Origin: Mucilaginibacter ginsenosidivorax
GTDB lineage: Bacteria; Bacteroidota; Bacteroidia; Sphingobacteriales; Sphingobacteriaceae
NCBI RefSeq assembly: GCF_007971525.1
Contig: NZ_CP042437.1
Span: 2,108,001-2,172,000 of the forward strand
DNA length: 64,000 nt
Reading direction: 5' to 3'
Within the stretch, counting starts at the first letter, position 1; each line of letters begins with the position of its first letter. Of the stretch, positions 8,130-19,300 are shown piece by piece. Below the pieces are notes generated by a model. The model did no database searches. It was not told the origin of the DNA and saw only the letters and a list, made by a program, of their open reading frames with translations. Both the position numbers and the translations under genes were made by a program.

Positions 8130-9187
8130 TTGCTTACCCCCCTAACATTAACCGATTGATGTAAATTCAACAGCAAATAAAACTGCGCCCCGAATATTAA
8201 ACTTGCCAATACAATATGTGCTGCCTGCGCTACCGGTGGCAAGGCCGAATACGAAAGCAAAATGCCGGTAACAATCTGCAGCATAATCATTAAAAAATTA
8301 AAGCTCATCAGCTGCTGATGGATTGAATGCCGGTTAAACTTTTTACGGATTAATGCATATAACACCACGTTTATCACAAAAACTAAAATTGCCAAATCGC
8401 GATGGTGTGTAAAAATCTCGCCTGCCCCTTTTATCCAGTTATTACGATAACCTCCTTGAAAATGGGCAGCTACGGCGTCTATCTTCTCCCTTACTTCAGT
8501 ACCGAATGTTATTTGCAAAACGCTTAATACCAATGCTGCCAATGTTATAATGTATATAACCGGGCTTGTATTTAACTTACCATTGCCATAAACCCGGGCC
8601 AGGTGATAAGTATAAATACATACAGCAAGTATGGCCAACGCTAATAACATATGCACTGTAACTATCCATGCCACCAGGTTAGTTGATACCACGATAGAAC
8701 CAAGCCAGGCCTGGAAAACAACCAGGATCAAATTAAATATGCTTAATAAGGTAATTTTCTTATCTATTCTCCAATATCCAAATGAGTAAACGGCCGATAG
8801 CAACAAAAATATTCCTGATACTGCACCGATTAGGCGGTTCACATATTCTGTCCAGGTTTTGCCGGCATTAAACTCCTCGGGTACCAGGATCGACCTGTCT
8901 TCACGAATCCGGCGGGCCAGTTCACTGTAACCAAAAACATCCAGTGTTTTGGCAAAACGCTGATTTTTGGCCAGCCGCTTTTCAACATAGGTTTGCTTAT
9001 AATCCTTAGGCAAATCGGCACTGCTTGTTGGCGGGATATAACGGCCAAAACATTTAGGCCAATCAGGGCATCCCATGCCCGAACCTGAACTACGTACAAC
9101 GCCGCCCGCAAGTATCAAAACAAAAAGTAAAACGATTGTTATGAGGCCTGTTTTTTGAAAACGCTTGTTGGGTGCGGCTGTATTCAT
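8126..9187 (-). CDS. ctaA: Heme A synthase (COX15/CtaA family)
   Basis: This 353-residue polytopic membrane enzyme oxidises heme O to heme A. The N-terminal GGVVRSSGSGMGCPDWPKCFG with its CPDWPKC pair, the EYVNRLIG motif at about 119, and later His residues in HMLL, HHRD and AAH match the COX15/CtaA family with its eight helices. A periplasmic insertion of about 50 residues sits between the Cys pair and EYVNRLIG, as is usual in this phylum. It is the first gene after the large palindrome that separates it from ctaD. Confidence 0.93.
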   Translation of the reverse strand: MNTAAPNKRFQKTGLITIVLLFVLILAGGVVRSSGSGMGCPDWPKCFGRYIPPTSSADLPKDYKQTYVEKRLAKNQRFAKTLDVFGYSELARRIREDRSILVPEEFNAGKTWTEYVNRLIGAVSGIFLLLSAVYSFGYWRIDKKITLLSIFNLILVVFQAWLGSIVVSTNLVAWIVTVHMLLALAILAVCIYTYHLARVYGNGKLNTSPVIYIITLAALVLSVLQITFGTEVREKIDAVAAHFQGGYRNNWIKGAGEIFTHHRDLAILVFVINVVLYALIRKKFNRHSIHQQLMSFNFLMIMLQIVTGILLSYSALPPVAQAAHIVLASLIFGAQFYLLLNLHQSVNVRGVSK

Positions 9188-9206
9188 TTAAAATATCTTC
9201 TAAAAA

Positions 9207-9314
9207 TTTAGGGTACCATCTTTATTTGAAAATTTGAGAATTTGAAAATTTGAAGATGTAATATTTTCAAATTCTCAAATTTTCAAATCCTCAAATTTAG
9301 CCCGGTACCCTAAA
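9207..9314. repeat. Large nested palindrome between ctaD and ctaA
   Basis: The outer arms TTTAGGGTACC (9207-9217) and GGTACCCTAAA (9304-9314) are exact complements. Inside them, a 24-nt arm of TTTGAA-type units (9224-9247) is exactly complementary to 9265-9288, leaving a 17-nt loop. In RNA this would be one of the strongest hairpins of the operon. It may end or attenuate transcription, or stabilise the upstream act-ctaC-ctaD message. It is related to 1701-1817. Confidence 0.85.
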
Positions 9315-9328
9315 AGATCAGATCAGTA

Positions 9329-11230
9329 TTAAGATTCTTTTGGTGATTCGCTGTCGTTTGCTTTCAGCTTGTCGTTAAATTTTTTCAACTCATCCATACC
9401 GGCAGGGTTATCTTCAAAATCATGCGGCAGGTTAGAGCTCATGGTTTGAGAGAAAGGTACTGTTTGTGGTATATAATCCTCTTCGGCACCAGGCTTGCTG
9501 TAATCATATGGCCAACGGTAAACAGTAGGTATTTCGCCGGGCCAGTTGCCATGCAAATGCTCTACAGGTGCTGTCCACTCCAGGGTGTTTGACTGCCATG
9601 GGTTTTGCGTGGTTTTTTTACCTGCAAATATCGATACAATAAAGTTATATATGAAAGCCACCTGTGCCAAAGCTGCCATGATAGCCGCCCATGTAATAAA
9701 CGTATTTATAGTTAACCATTTTTGCATCGACGCAAACTCGGTGAACGCGTAGTAACGACGGGGAACGCCATCCAGACCCATAAAGTGCATAGGGAAGAAC
9801 ACCAGGTAAGCGCCAATGAAAGTTAACCAGAAGTGCAGGTAACCTAACTTCTCGTCCATCAGTTTACCAAACATTTTAGGGAACCAGTGGTAAACACCGG
9901 CAAGCATACCAAATATAGCTGCCGAACCCATTACCAGGTGGAAGTGGGCAACAACAAAGTAAGTATCGTGCAGGTTGATATCCAAAGCAGCGTTACCCAG
10001 GAAGATACCTGTTAAACCACCAGAGATAAAGAATGACACCATCCCGATAGCGAACAACATGGCAGGTGTAAACCTGATGTTACCGCGCCATAGTGTGGCC
10101 AGCCAGTTAAAAGTTTTTACCGCAGATGGCACCGCGATGATCAACGTAGTGATCATGAACACACCACCAAGAAACGGATTCATCCCGGTTACAAACATGT
10201 GGTGACCCCATACAATGAATGACAACACAGTAATACCTATCAGTGAGTAAACCATCGCATGGTAACCAAAGATTGGTTTACGTGAGTTTACCGACATAAC
10301 CTCAGATGAGATACCCATTGCAGGCATAATAACGATATATACCTCCGGGTGACCCAGGAACCAGAATAAATGCTGGAACAGGATTGGGCTACCACCTTCA
10401 TAAGGTTGTTGCACGCCGTTCAATACAATGTCAGATAAGTAGAAGCTGGTACCAAAGCTACGGTCAAATATCAGCAACACCACACCTGCAACAAGTACCG
10501 GGAATGCAAGGATACCTAATATAGCAGTAAGGAATAAAGCCCAGATAGTTAAAGGCATTTTCCAAAGGTCCATCCCTTTTGTACGCATGTTTAATACGGT
10601 ACTTACGTAGTTGATGCCACCCATTAATGATGATGCAACAAACATTACCATACTAATTAACCACAATGTCATACCCATACCTGAACCTGGCATCGCTTTC
10701 GGCAAAGCAGATAACGGCGGGTAAATTGTCCAGCCACCGCTTGCAGGGCCGCTTTGAACAAAAAATGACGATAACATAACCACGCTGGCCATAAAGAAGA
10801 ACCAATACGATAGCATGTTCATGAAAGGCGAAGCCATATCACGCGCACCGATCTGCAAAGGGATCAATAAGTTGGCAAAGGTACCGCTCAAGCCGGCAGT
10901 TAATACAAAGAATACCATGATAGTACCGTGAATGGTAACCAGCGACAGGTAAAACTCGGTACTGATACGGCCATTAGGTGCAAAGTGACCCAGTAAAGTT
11001 GTTAATAAAGGGAATGTTTTATCTGGATAAGCCAGTTGGATCCTGAAAAGGATTGATAAAATCATTGCGATAACCGCCATAGTAATACCTGTGATAAGGA
11101 ATTGCTTGGCGATCATTTTGTGATCCATGCTAAATATGTATTTAGACACGAAAGTTTCGTTATGGTGATGTTCGTGACCGTGTTCGTCGTGGTGTGCTAC
11201 TACGTGATCGTGAACTGCTACTGTTGACAT
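9329..11230 (-). CDS. ctaD: Cytochrome c oxidase subunit I
   Basis: This 633-residue heme-copper oxidase catalytic subunit has about twelve helices. The GHPEVY motif, whose Tyr cross-links to a CuB His, is at about residue 292, followed by the HH pair in WGHHMF and by VAHFHLVMG near residue 430, which supply CuB and heme a/a3 ligands. The HPEVY form marks an A-type (aa3) enzyme. It reduces O2 to water and pumps protons. The N-terminus is His-rich, and the C-terminal tail of about 60 residues is hydrophilic. It follows ctaC by 20 bases. Confidence 0.96.
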   Translation of the reverse strand: MSTVAVHDHVVAHHDEHGHEHHHNETFVSKYIFSMDHKMIAKQFLITGITMAVIAMILSILFRIQLAYPDKTFPLLTTLLGHFAPNGRISTEFYLSLVTIHGTIMVFFVLTAGLSGTFANLLIPLQIGARDMASPFMNMLSYWFFFMASVVMLSSFFVQSGPASGGWTIYPPLSALPKAMPGSGMGMTLWLISMVMFVASSLMGGINYVSTVLNMRTKGMDLWKMPLTIWALFLTAILGILAFPVLVAGVVLLIFDRSFGTSFYLSDIVLNGVQQPYEGGSPILFQHLFWFLGHPEVYIVIMPAMGISSEVMSVNSRKPIFGYHAMVYSLIGITVLSFIVWGHHMFVTGMNPFLGGVFMITTLIIAVPSAVKTFNWLATLWRGNIRFTPAMLFAIGMVSFFISGGLTGIFLGNAALDINLHDTYFVVAHFHLVMGSAAIFGMLAGVYHWFPKMFGKLMDEKLGYLHFWLTFIGAYLVFFPMHFMGLDGVPRRYYAFTEFASMQKWLTINTFITWAAIMAALAQVAFIYNFIVSIFAGKKTTQNPWQSNTLEWTAPVEHLHGNWPGEIPTVYRWPYDYSKPGAEEDYIPQTVPFSQTMSSNLPHDFEDNPAGMDELKKFNDKLKANDSESPKES

Positions 11231-11250
11231 AATCGCTCTTTTATCTTATA

Positions 11251-12444
11251 TTAATTATTTAACGCTAACCTGTTTTGTGACACTGCTTTTTGCGGCTCCG
11301 CATCAGCGAAATGCAACTCCTTTTTTAACCCATCGGTTAAATAAGGTTTTTGGTGCGACAACCATTCCAGGTATTCGGCTTCTGAAACTACACGTACAAC
11401 TTTTTGCATGTTGTAGTGACCACCACCACAAATTTTATTACAGTATACTAAATATTCAAATTTCGGGTCATCAAGTTTATGACGCATATCTGCAGTAGTA
11501 ATGGTCGGGGTAAACTTAAAGTATGTTGGTAATCCCGGAACAGCGTTTAACTGCACCCTGAAGTGCGGCATATAAACACTATGGATTACATCCTGTGCCT
11601 GTATGTTCAATTTAATCGACCTGTTTACCGGCAGATACATCGTATCGGCAGATAAATCATCAAAACTGCTTTTCTTTGTAAAATCAACGCCCAACTTGTT
11701 TGAAGCGGTTGTAAGCTTAAAGCTCTTAGGGCCTAACTTGCCATCTTTACCTGGGTAACGTAATTCCCATGCAAACTGGTGACCGGTGATGTCAATATTG
11801 ATAGAAGCTACCTCGCCTTTGGCATCGGTATCATCCATAATTTTTTGCCAGGTAAAGAAACCAAACACAACCAGGATAGTAAGCACTATAGCCGGCACAA
11901 TTGTCCATACTTTTTCAATGGTATTGTTGTGCGGCAAAAAGTGTGCACGGCGTTTATCAGAATGACGGTACTTAAACAGGAATCCGAACAACAGTATCTG
12001 GGTGATAAAGAAAACGATCATGGTTAAAATAGTAGTAACCGTGAACATTTCATCAATTTTTACACCGTGGATTGACGCTGCTTCGGGCAATGTCATGCTG
12101 CCTTGAACAGTAAACGACCAATATGCGCCATATAAACCTGCAAGCAGGAATACAAGGCAAATAACGCCCATTACATTGTTCCACTTTAAACCTTTTTTAC
12201 CCTGAATTTTAAGGGTAAGGTCATAGATCTTTAAAATTTTACCTATTACAGCTACACCAAGGCATATCAGAAAAAATATCAGCACATAATAGGCAACACC
12301 CGTCCAGTCAACCTGGTTGGCATCTTCGCCTGTACCGGCTGCGGCAGCCGGAGTTTGCGCCATCAGCAGGTTTGTGCCAAAAAGCATAAACGCTGCAAAA
12401 AACGATAGTATGGTTTTAGAATTTATTAATTTTTTGAATGCCAT
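11251..12444 (-). CDS. ctaC: Cytochrome c oxidase subunit II with extra N-terminal helices
   Basis: This 397-residue protein has a signal peptide (1-29, cut after LLMAQ), two extra hydrophobic segments (about 49-70 and 90-111), the two usual subunit II helices (about 133-157 and 179-197) and a periplasmic cupredoxin domain. The CuA site is complete: CNKICGGGHYNM gives C335, C339, H343 and M346. It receives electrons from a cytochrome c domain and passes them to subunit I. There is no C-terminal cytochrome c fusion, so the electrons probably come from the Act complex hemes. The added helices may contact that complex (inference). Confidence 0.94.
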   Translation of the reverse strand: MAFKKLINSKTILSFFAAFMLFGTNLLMAQTPAAAAGTGEDANQVDWTGVAYYVLIFFLICLGVAVIGKILKIYDLTLKIQGKKGLKWNNVMGVICLVFLLAGLYGAYWSFTVQGSMTLPEAASIHGVKIDEMFTVTTILTMIVFFITQILLFGFLFKYRHSDKRRAHFLPHNNTIEKVWTIVPAIVLTILVVFGFFTWQKIMDDTDAKGEVASINIDITGHQFAWELRYPGKDGKLGPKSFKLTTASNKLGVDFTKKSSFDDLSADTMYLPVNRSIKLNIQAQDVIHSVYMPHFRVQLNAVPGLPTYFKFTPTITTADMRHKLDDPKFEYLVYCNKICGGGHYNMQKVVRVVSEAEYLEWLSHQKPYLTDGLKKELHFADAEPQKAVSQNRLALNN

Positions 12445-12491
12445 TTTAATGTTTGTTTGGTATTCTGTATTTGATGCAAAAATAACAATTA

Positions 12492-13754
12492 TTATATGTG
12501 ATGATGAAGGCTCTCCTGCAGGAAAGGGTGTTTCTTAGGTATCATTGATTTGAACTTACTTAACGCGCTCATAGTCAAAAATACAAACAACCCTACAAAG
12601 CCAATAGCAACACCCACCTCAATCCAAAGTATCTCTGTATACCAGTGTGATGTTGGGCCTACCGTACCTGGCATTACCATCTGGAAATAATCTAACCAGT
12701 GACCGATAATTAAAATAAAGCAGGTAACCTTTAACACGCTGGTGGTACGTTTTGAATCACGTGCCATGATGATCAGCAATGGCGCTAAAAAGTTAATTAC
12801 AATATTTAACCAGAACCACGGCTTAAATTCGGGCTCCCATCTGCGAATAAAATAAACTGTTTCTTCAGGAATGTTGGCGTAATAGATCAGTAAGAACTGT
12901 GCAAACCATACATAGGTCCAGAAGATAGAGAAACCAAACATCAGCTGGCCCAGGTTATGCAAATGGTCTTGTGTAATCCATTGCATGTAACCACTTTGCC
13001 TTAAATAAATAATTGTTAAGGTAATGATGGCTAAACAACTAACCCACATTGCTGCAAAGTTGTACCAGCCAAACATAGTCGAGAACCAGTGTGCTTCTAA
13101 CGACATAATGGTATCAAAAGCGAATATTGGCGTAGTGAAACCAAATATTACCAGGAACAAACATGAAATGGTAAAACTCTTTTTGTAGTAAAACATACCA
13201 CCCAAATCATCTTCGCCTTCAGAGTATTTCACAAGTAACTGGCCAAAAATAGCGTAGCTACCCATGAACACAATCATACGGGTTAAAAAGAATCCCTTAT
13301 TTAAAAATACGTGTTTACCGGCAATAATTGGGTCAAAATTGGCATTTCCCTTAATTTCAACACCGGCGATGGCCCACAACTTATATAAATAAGGTGCAAC
13401 CACCTGTTTGCCTTCAATTTCGGTAGTGTGTGTTATAAACAAACCTGCTACAACAATACCAAGTAATATAGTAGCCGCAATGGGCAACGTTTTTGCGAAT
13501 GCCTGTGGTACGCGAATCAATGATGCCGACCAGCCTGCCTGGGCTACATATTGCAACGCGCAGAAAAATACACCGGCCATACAAACACAGGCAAAGTAAT
13601 ACCCCATCAGCAATAGGTTTGCAAAGGTACGTTCACCATTTGTTAAAAATCCGGCAATTATGGTTACAACCCCCACTGCTATCGCAGCAAGGCTCAATGT
13701 CTTTACCTTACCGGTAAACACAAATTGCTCGTCGAAACTATTATGAGTGCTCAT
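12492..13754 (-). CDS. actF: Alternative complex III subunit ActF
   Basis: This 420-residue membrane protein has about ten helices, fitting the ActF subunit (the second NrfD-like membrane subunit of quinol:cytochrome c oxidoreductase). The family is related to ActC but shorter and more divergent. It has no redox cofactor motif, and its role is probably structural or in proton translocation next to the quinol site. It begins 13 bases after actE, and ctaC follows 47 bases later, placing the Act complex and the oxidase in one transcription unit. Confidence 0.9.
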   Translation of the reverse strand: MSTHNSFDEQFVFTGKVKTLSLAAIAVGVVTIIAGFLTNGERTFANLLLMGYYFACVCMAGVFFCALQYVAQAGWSASLIRVPQAFAKTLPIAATILLGIVVAGLFITHTTEIEGKQVVAPYLYKLWAIAGVEIKGNANFDPIIAGKHVFLNKGFFLTRMIVFMGSYAIFGQLLVKYSEGEDDLGGMFYYKKSFTISCLFLVIFGFTTPIFAFDTIMSLEAHWFSTMFGWYNFAAMWVSCLAIITLTIIYLRQSGYMQWITQDHLHNLGQLMFGFSIFWTYVWFAQFLLIYYANIPEETVYFIRRWEPEFKPWFWLNIVINFLAPLLIIMARDSKRTTSVLKVTCFILIIGHWLDYFQMVMPGTVGPTSHWYTEILWIEVGVAIGFVGLFVFLTMSALSKFKSMIPKKHPFLQESLHHHI

Positions 13755-13767
13755 TAAATATTATTTC

Positions 13768-14343
13768 TTATAAAGTTTGTAAATGGTGAACATACATGAT
13801 CACTTTCCAGCGTTCTTCGGGGTTTAACTGAGAAGCATAAGAGCCCATCGCGTTTACACCGTAAGTAATAGTATGATAAATTTTACCGTCAGTTAAATCC
13901 TTCATAGCGCCACCGCGTGATGATTGTCCTTTTGAGTAAGACGGCGGTGGTGGGTAACCATGCTGAACCACTAAACCATCACCCTGGCCACTTAAACCAT
14001 GGCATGGCGAGCAGTAGTGTGCAAAAAGCAATTTTCCATCAGCATAATTTGCCTGGGTTTGCGCAATTACGGTTTTAACCTCAACGCTTGCCAGCTCGTA
14101 ACCTTCTTTGGTATTAGGATAATCAAACTTTGTAAAACCTACCGGGATTGTTCCGGCCGGTGGTACCTGTGCAGTTTTACCATCTTTAAATTGACTGTTC
14201 TTTTGATCAGGATCGTAAGCAGTATGCTCATACATGTTAGGTGCATATTCCCAACCGGTACTCCTTTTATCTTTACATGATGTTACAACTATCGAAGCAG
14301 CGATAATCATAACTAATGTTCCTATTATTTTAATCTTATTCAT
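13768..14343 (-). CDS. actE: Alternative complex III monoheme cytochrome c, ActE
   Basis: This is a lipoprotein of about 191 residues: the signal peptide ends at the lipobox VTSC with Cys at 23. It contains one heme c motif, CSPCH, in the second half and a later Met in NAMGSYASQL that could be the axial ligand. ActE is the monoheme subunit that hands electrons from the pentaheme ActA towards the oxidase. I start at MNKIKIIG, eight bases inside the end of actD; an ATG nine bases further upstream is also possible. Confidence 0.9.
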   Translation of the reverse strand: MNKIKIIGTLVMIIAASIVVTSCKDKRSTGWEYAPNMYEHTAYDPDQKNSQFKDGKTAQVPPAGTIPVGFTKFDYPNTKEGYELASVEVKTVIAQTQANYADGKLLFAHYCSPCHGLSGQGDGLVVQHGYPPPPSYSKGQSSRGGAMKDLTDGKIYHTITYGVNAMGSYASQLNPEERWKVIMYVHHLQTL

Positions 14344-14872
14344 AGCTAACATATTTTCTGTCGTTATGCTTAACTTCTACAGCTCCTGCTTCTTTTAATA
14401 TACTATCAATATCTGCGTTTGGCGTATTGCCCCTTGCGTCAATTGCGATGATAAACTTATCGTTGGTAGCACGCAGGTCCATTACTCTTGGTGCACGGCC
14501 CGGGAAAAGGTGCGTAGCAAAAAAGAAAGTAAATGTCATACCAAACGCTGTCCACAATACCGTCCACTCAAAAGTTACCGGTACAAAATCGGGGATGGCA
14601 AAAAAGTTTTTACCGCCGATGTTGATTGGCCAATCGTGAACAAGCATATAATAAACCATGCTGAACATGATAGTGCCGCCTAAACAGCCAAACATGAAGG
14701 CTGCATATCCTAAACGCGAATCCTTGATGCCTAATTTAGCATCGATTCCGTGAATTGGGCATGGCGAATAAACATCGTAAATAGGGACACTATTTTTTTG
14801 TAATTTGTCGATACCGTGCATCAGATCATCGGGATCATCAAAAATTCCTAATATATATTTGGTGCTACTCAT
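14336..14872 (-). CDS. actD: Alternative complex III subunit ActD (DUF3341)
   Basis: This 178-residue protein of the DUF3341 family has an N-terminal cytoplasmic alpha/beta part (ILGIFDDPDDLMHGIDKL), two membrane helices (about 57-78 and 100-121) and a C-terminal soluble tail. ActD anchors the cytoplasmic side of the Act membrane module. Its start is two bases after the actC stop, and its end overlaps actE, showing tight coupling. Confidence 0.9.
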   Translation of the reverse strand: MSSTKYILGIFDDPDDLMHGIDKLQKNSVPIYDVYSPCPIHGIDAKLGIKDSRLGYAAFMFGCLGGTIMFSMVYYMLVHDWPINIGGKNFFAIPDFVPVTFEWTVLWTAFGMTFTFFFATHLFPGRAPRVMDLRATNDKFIIAIDARGNTPNADIDSILKEAGAVEVKHNDRKYVSYE

Positions 14873-14874
14873 TT

Positions 14875-16347
14875 TTATACTTTTTCGTATGAAGACTGTT
14901 CAACACTATCAAACTTGCCTAATGAATTGATGTAGAACTCAGCCTCGGCAGGTTCAACATGGCCACTTTCAAGTAATTTTCTCTTAGCTTGCTCACTTGA
15001 GCTTTTCAGGATCAGTTTCACCTCGGCCATTGCCACTGAAGGTAGTACCCTCACAAACAACAGGAACATGGTAAAGAATAAACCGATAGACCCGATAAAA
15101 ATGCTCACATCAACCCAGGTTGGATAGAACATAGCCCAGCTTGAAGGGATATAATCGCGGTGCAGCGAGGTTACGATAATTACGAAACGCTCAAACCACA
15201 TACCGATATTTACTACGATTGACAGTGTCCAGGCCAATGGAATATTGGTACGGATTTTTTTGAACCAGAATAACTGCGGCGTAATTACGTTACAAGTCAT
15301 CATGCTCCAGTATGCCCACCAGTAAGGGCCCGAGATACGGTTCATAAACGCGTATTGCTCGTACTCTGCCTGAGAGTAAAATGCGATGAAAAGCTCGGTT
15401 AAGTAAGCCACACCCACTATTGAACCGGTTAAAAGGATGATTTTATTCATCGACTCAATGTGGAACATGGTGATATAGTTTTCTAACCCTAATACTTTAC
15501 GTGCTACCAATAACAGCGTTTGTACCATGGCGAAACCGGAGAAGATAGCACCCGCAACGAAGTACGGAGGGAAGATGGTGGTGTGCCACCCTGGTTCCAG
15601 TGATGTTGCAAAGTCCATAGATACAATGGTGTGTACCGAAAGTACCAGTGGTGTTGAGATACCGGCCAGGATTAATGACACGGTCTCGAAACGTTGCCAG
15701 GTTTTAACTGAACCTGTCCAGCCGAATGACATTACAGAGTATATACGGCGACGTAAACCTGTTGCACGGTCACGAATGGTAGCGATATCAGGTAATAAAC
15801 CTGTGTACCAGAATACCAATGAAACTGAGAAGTAAGTTGATATCGCGAATACGTCCCAGATAAGCGGAGAGTTCCAGTTTACCCATAATGAGCCGTATTG
15901 ATTTGGCAATGGTAATGAATAAACAGCCATCCATGGGCGGCCCATGTGCGCACCGATATAGGTGGCGGCGCAAATTACCGCAAAGATGGTCATCGCCTCG
16001 GCCGAGCGGTTGATAGAGTTACGCCAGTTTTGACGGAACAACAGCAATACTGCCGAGATAAGCGTACCGGCGTGACCAATACCTACCCACCATACGAAGC
16101 CGGTAATGTCCCAGGCCCATCCAACTGTTTTGTTTAAGCCCCAGGCACCGATTCCAAACCAGAATGTGTAGCTGATGGCAACCACCCAAAGCAGGGCACC
16201 CAATGATGCTACACTAAAACCGATCCACCAGGCCTTACCCGGCATATTTTCTACGGGGCGTAATACATCGTCAGTAATCTGACCGTAGGTGATGTTTTCA
16301 CCCGTAATTAACGGTTCCCTTATTATTGATTCACTATGAGATGACAT
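14875..16347 (-). CDS. actC: Alternative complex III subunit ActC (NrfD/PsrC-like)
   Basis: This 490-residue membrane protein has about ten helices in two four-helix bundles, in the NrfD/PsrC family. It is expected to hold the menaquinol-binding site near the [3Fe-4S] cluster of ActB on the periplasmic side. Motifs such as GIGHAGTLISA and the GAHMGRPWM segment are typical of the family. It lies between actB (27 bases upstream) and actD. Confidence 0.93.
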   Translation of the reverse strand: MSSHSESIIREPLITGENITYGQITDDVLRPVENMPGKAWWIGFSVASLGALLWVVAISYTFWFGIGAWGLNKTVGWAWDITGFVWWVGIGHAGTLISAVLLLFRQNWRNSINRSAEAMTIFAVICAATYIGAHMGRPWMAVYSLPLPNQYGSLWVNWNSPLIWDVFAISTYFSVSLVFWYTGLLPDIATIRDRATGLRRRIYSVMSFGWTGSVKTWQRFETVSLILAGISTPLVLSVHTIVSMDFATSLEPGWHTTIFPPYFVAGAIFSGFAMVQTLLLVARKVLGLENYITMFHIESMNKIILLTGSIVGVAYLTELFIAFYSQAEYEQYAFMNRISGPYWWAYWSMMTCNVITPQLFWFKKIRTNIPLAWTLSIVVNIGMWFERFVIIVTSLHRDYIPSSWAMFYPTWVDVSIFIGSIGLFFTMFLLFVRVLPSVAMAEVKLILKSSSEQAKRKLLESGHVEPAEAEFYINSLGKFDSVEQSSYEKV

Positions 16348-16374
16348 ATATTTTGTTATCTGTATATAAAAAAT

Positions 16375-19300
16375 TTAAGCCTCTAACTCTGATAAATTTC
16401 TAACCTTAACCTGGTAACCAATACCTGGCTGTACGTTTAACTCTTCAAGCACGTAGTAAGTTCTTTCGCTCTTCAATGCTTTTGAAACTTCAGAGTTAGG
16501 GTCATTCGCGTTACCGAAAACAATAGCGTTTGCAGAACAGGTTTGCTGACAGGCAACCTTGATCTCGCCATCTTTAAGCGGACGTTTTTCGATTTTGGCT
16601 TTTAACTTACCGGCCTGGATACGTTGAACGCACATTGAGCATTTTTCCATTACCCCACGGAAACGTGTAGTAACATCAGGATTTAATACCAATTGTGTGT
16701 GCTCGTTATTCAGGTAGTTATCAAAACGTGAGTCGTTCCAGTAGTTAAACCAGTTAAAGCGGCGTACTTTGTAAGGGCAGTTATTTGCGCAATAACGTGT
16801 ACCTATACAACGGTTGTAAGCCATTTGGTTTAATCCTTCTGATGAGTGAACGGTTGCTAATACCGGGCAAACTGTTTCGCAAGGTGCGTGATCACAGTGT
16901 TGGCAAAGCATTGGCTGGTGAACAACCGATACATTATCAAAATTGGTAAGCTTGGCAATATCTTTCTCTTTGGTTATCGCTTCTTCGCTGTCGCCATGAT
17001 CGTTAAAGCTGTAGTAACGGTCAATACGGATCCAGTGCATCTCACGACGACGTTTTACCTCGTCTTTACCTACAACCGGGATATTATTTTCGGCACTACA
17101 AGCTACAACGCAGGCGCCGCAACCGGTACAGGCGTTAAGGTCAATAGCCATAACCCAGTTATAAACGGGGCGGTCATGATCATCCCAAAGTGATGTTTTG
17201 TTGTAATCTTTATGTTCGCCCTCGTTACCGCTACCGGCAGCAGGGTTCTTTTTGTATGCTGTAAATGAAGCTTCGCGAATAACGCTCCTGCCCTCGTATG
17301 AGTGGTGGGTTTGTGTTTGCGCAAGCGGCGATATAATACCTGTTTTTTTGAAGTCGGTAATAACCGCAGTAGTTTGGAAGGTACCGTTACGGTAGCTGTA
17401 GAAAGGGAAAGCGTTTTTACCCACGTTGTTACCTACAAGGCCTGCGCTAACGCGGCCGTAACCAACAGCAATTGATATAGTGCCCTGTGCCTGACCTGGC
17501 TGTGCCAATACCGGAACTTCAACCGAGTAGCCGTTAGCTTCTACTTTAATTACATCACCTTCTTCGAAACCCAATTTCTGGATATCAGTCATCGACATGG
17601 CCGCGAAGTTATCCCAGGTAACTTTAGATACCGGGTCGGGCAATTCCTGTAACCATGGGTTGTTGGCGCGTTTACCATCGCCCATCGCTACCGATTGATA
17701 AACCTGTAATTCAAATTTATCACCAGATACCAGGCTGTTGCTATGGTCAACAATAGTTTGTGCTACTGCATTTAAATCGTGGCTGAAAGTGTAGGTTCCG
17801 GCAGTTGCGGGGGCAGCTTTTATTAAACCTGCCTGCAATAAGCTTTCCCATCCTTTTTGGCCAGATAAACCACCCTTAGCTAATAAACCTTTATCCCAGG
17901 TGTTACGTACGTAAGTGTAGTAATCTTTAACCGGGTTTTCGGCCCAAACTAATAAGCTATGCTCGGCCTGGCGGGTATTGTAAACCGGGTTGATAGTTGG
18001 CTGTATTACGGTATAATAACCTTCAACAGCGTTGGCATCGCCCCATGACTCTAAATAATGATGATTTGGCGCTACTACTTTTGATAGCAAAGCGGTTTCG
18101 TCGCCGTGATCAGAGAATGACACGGTTAAACGTACTTTTTTAAGCGCGTCTGTAAATTCTTTTGCTTTAAAGTAATCGTAAGCAGGGTTGGCATTCAGGA
18201 ATAAAACCGCGCCTATCGAGCCGGCGGCCAATTCGTTCACAAAGCCAACAAAATCCTGATCGTTACCGGCGTATTGTTTTGATGGATTATCCAAATCAAT
18301 AGTGTTGCCGTAGCTGCCTAATAAGGAGTTGATGGCGTTTACTAAAGTTTGTGTAGCCACATCATTTGAACCTGCAACTACCAGTGCTTTGCCTTTTGCT
18401 GCTAACAATTCTTTAGCAACTAAGGTGATAGCTGTATCGGCTGCCTTATTGCTTAATTTTTTTGCACCTGCCAGGCTTGTACCGGCAATAGCATTGTATA
18501 AGCTTAATAAAGCGATGCCTTCTTCAGATGGTTTAATAGGGAAACGGTTATCGGCATTGGTACCGGTTAAGCTCATTCCTGCCTCAAACTGAATGTGGCG
18601 AGACATTTTCTTTGCCTCAAGCGATTTGCTGTTACGGTTTGATACGTATTGGCGGGTAAACTCTTCTGGCGATATCCATGAACCAAGGAAATCGGCACCG
18701 AAGCTTACAATCACTTCTGCTTTATCAAAATTGTAATGTGGCAATACGGCTTTACCAAAGCTGTTTTGATTAGCCTGGATAATACCGGTGTATGATACCG
18801 CATCGTAATTGATGTGTTTTGTAGTAGGGTATTTTGCAACAAAATCGGCAATAACACCTAAGGTAGACGGGCTGTGTACAGTTGATGTAACTATACGGAT
18901 GCCTTTACCCGATGCTGCAACAGCGGCAAGTTCGCGTAATACATACGCGTCAACTTCGGGCCATGCCGCATCAGCGCCATTAATTTTAGGGTCCTGGGTG
19001 CGGTTTGCATCGTACAGATCAAGCACTGAAGCCTGGCCCTGCGCGCTTAAACCACCTTTTGCAAAAATATCGTTAGGGTTACCTTCTACTTTAATAGGGC
19101 GGCCTTCACGGGTTTTTACCAAAATAGCCTGGCCTTCATATGATGAAGAGTAGTAGTTAGCTACACCAGGTGTAACTTCCTCAGGTTTTATAAGGTAAGG
19201 GATTGATTTGTGTACAGGCACTTTTTGACAAGCAGCCAGCGTAACAGCACCAACACCAAAGCCAAGCGCCTTTAAAAAGTCGCGGCGTGGGGTTTTAGCC

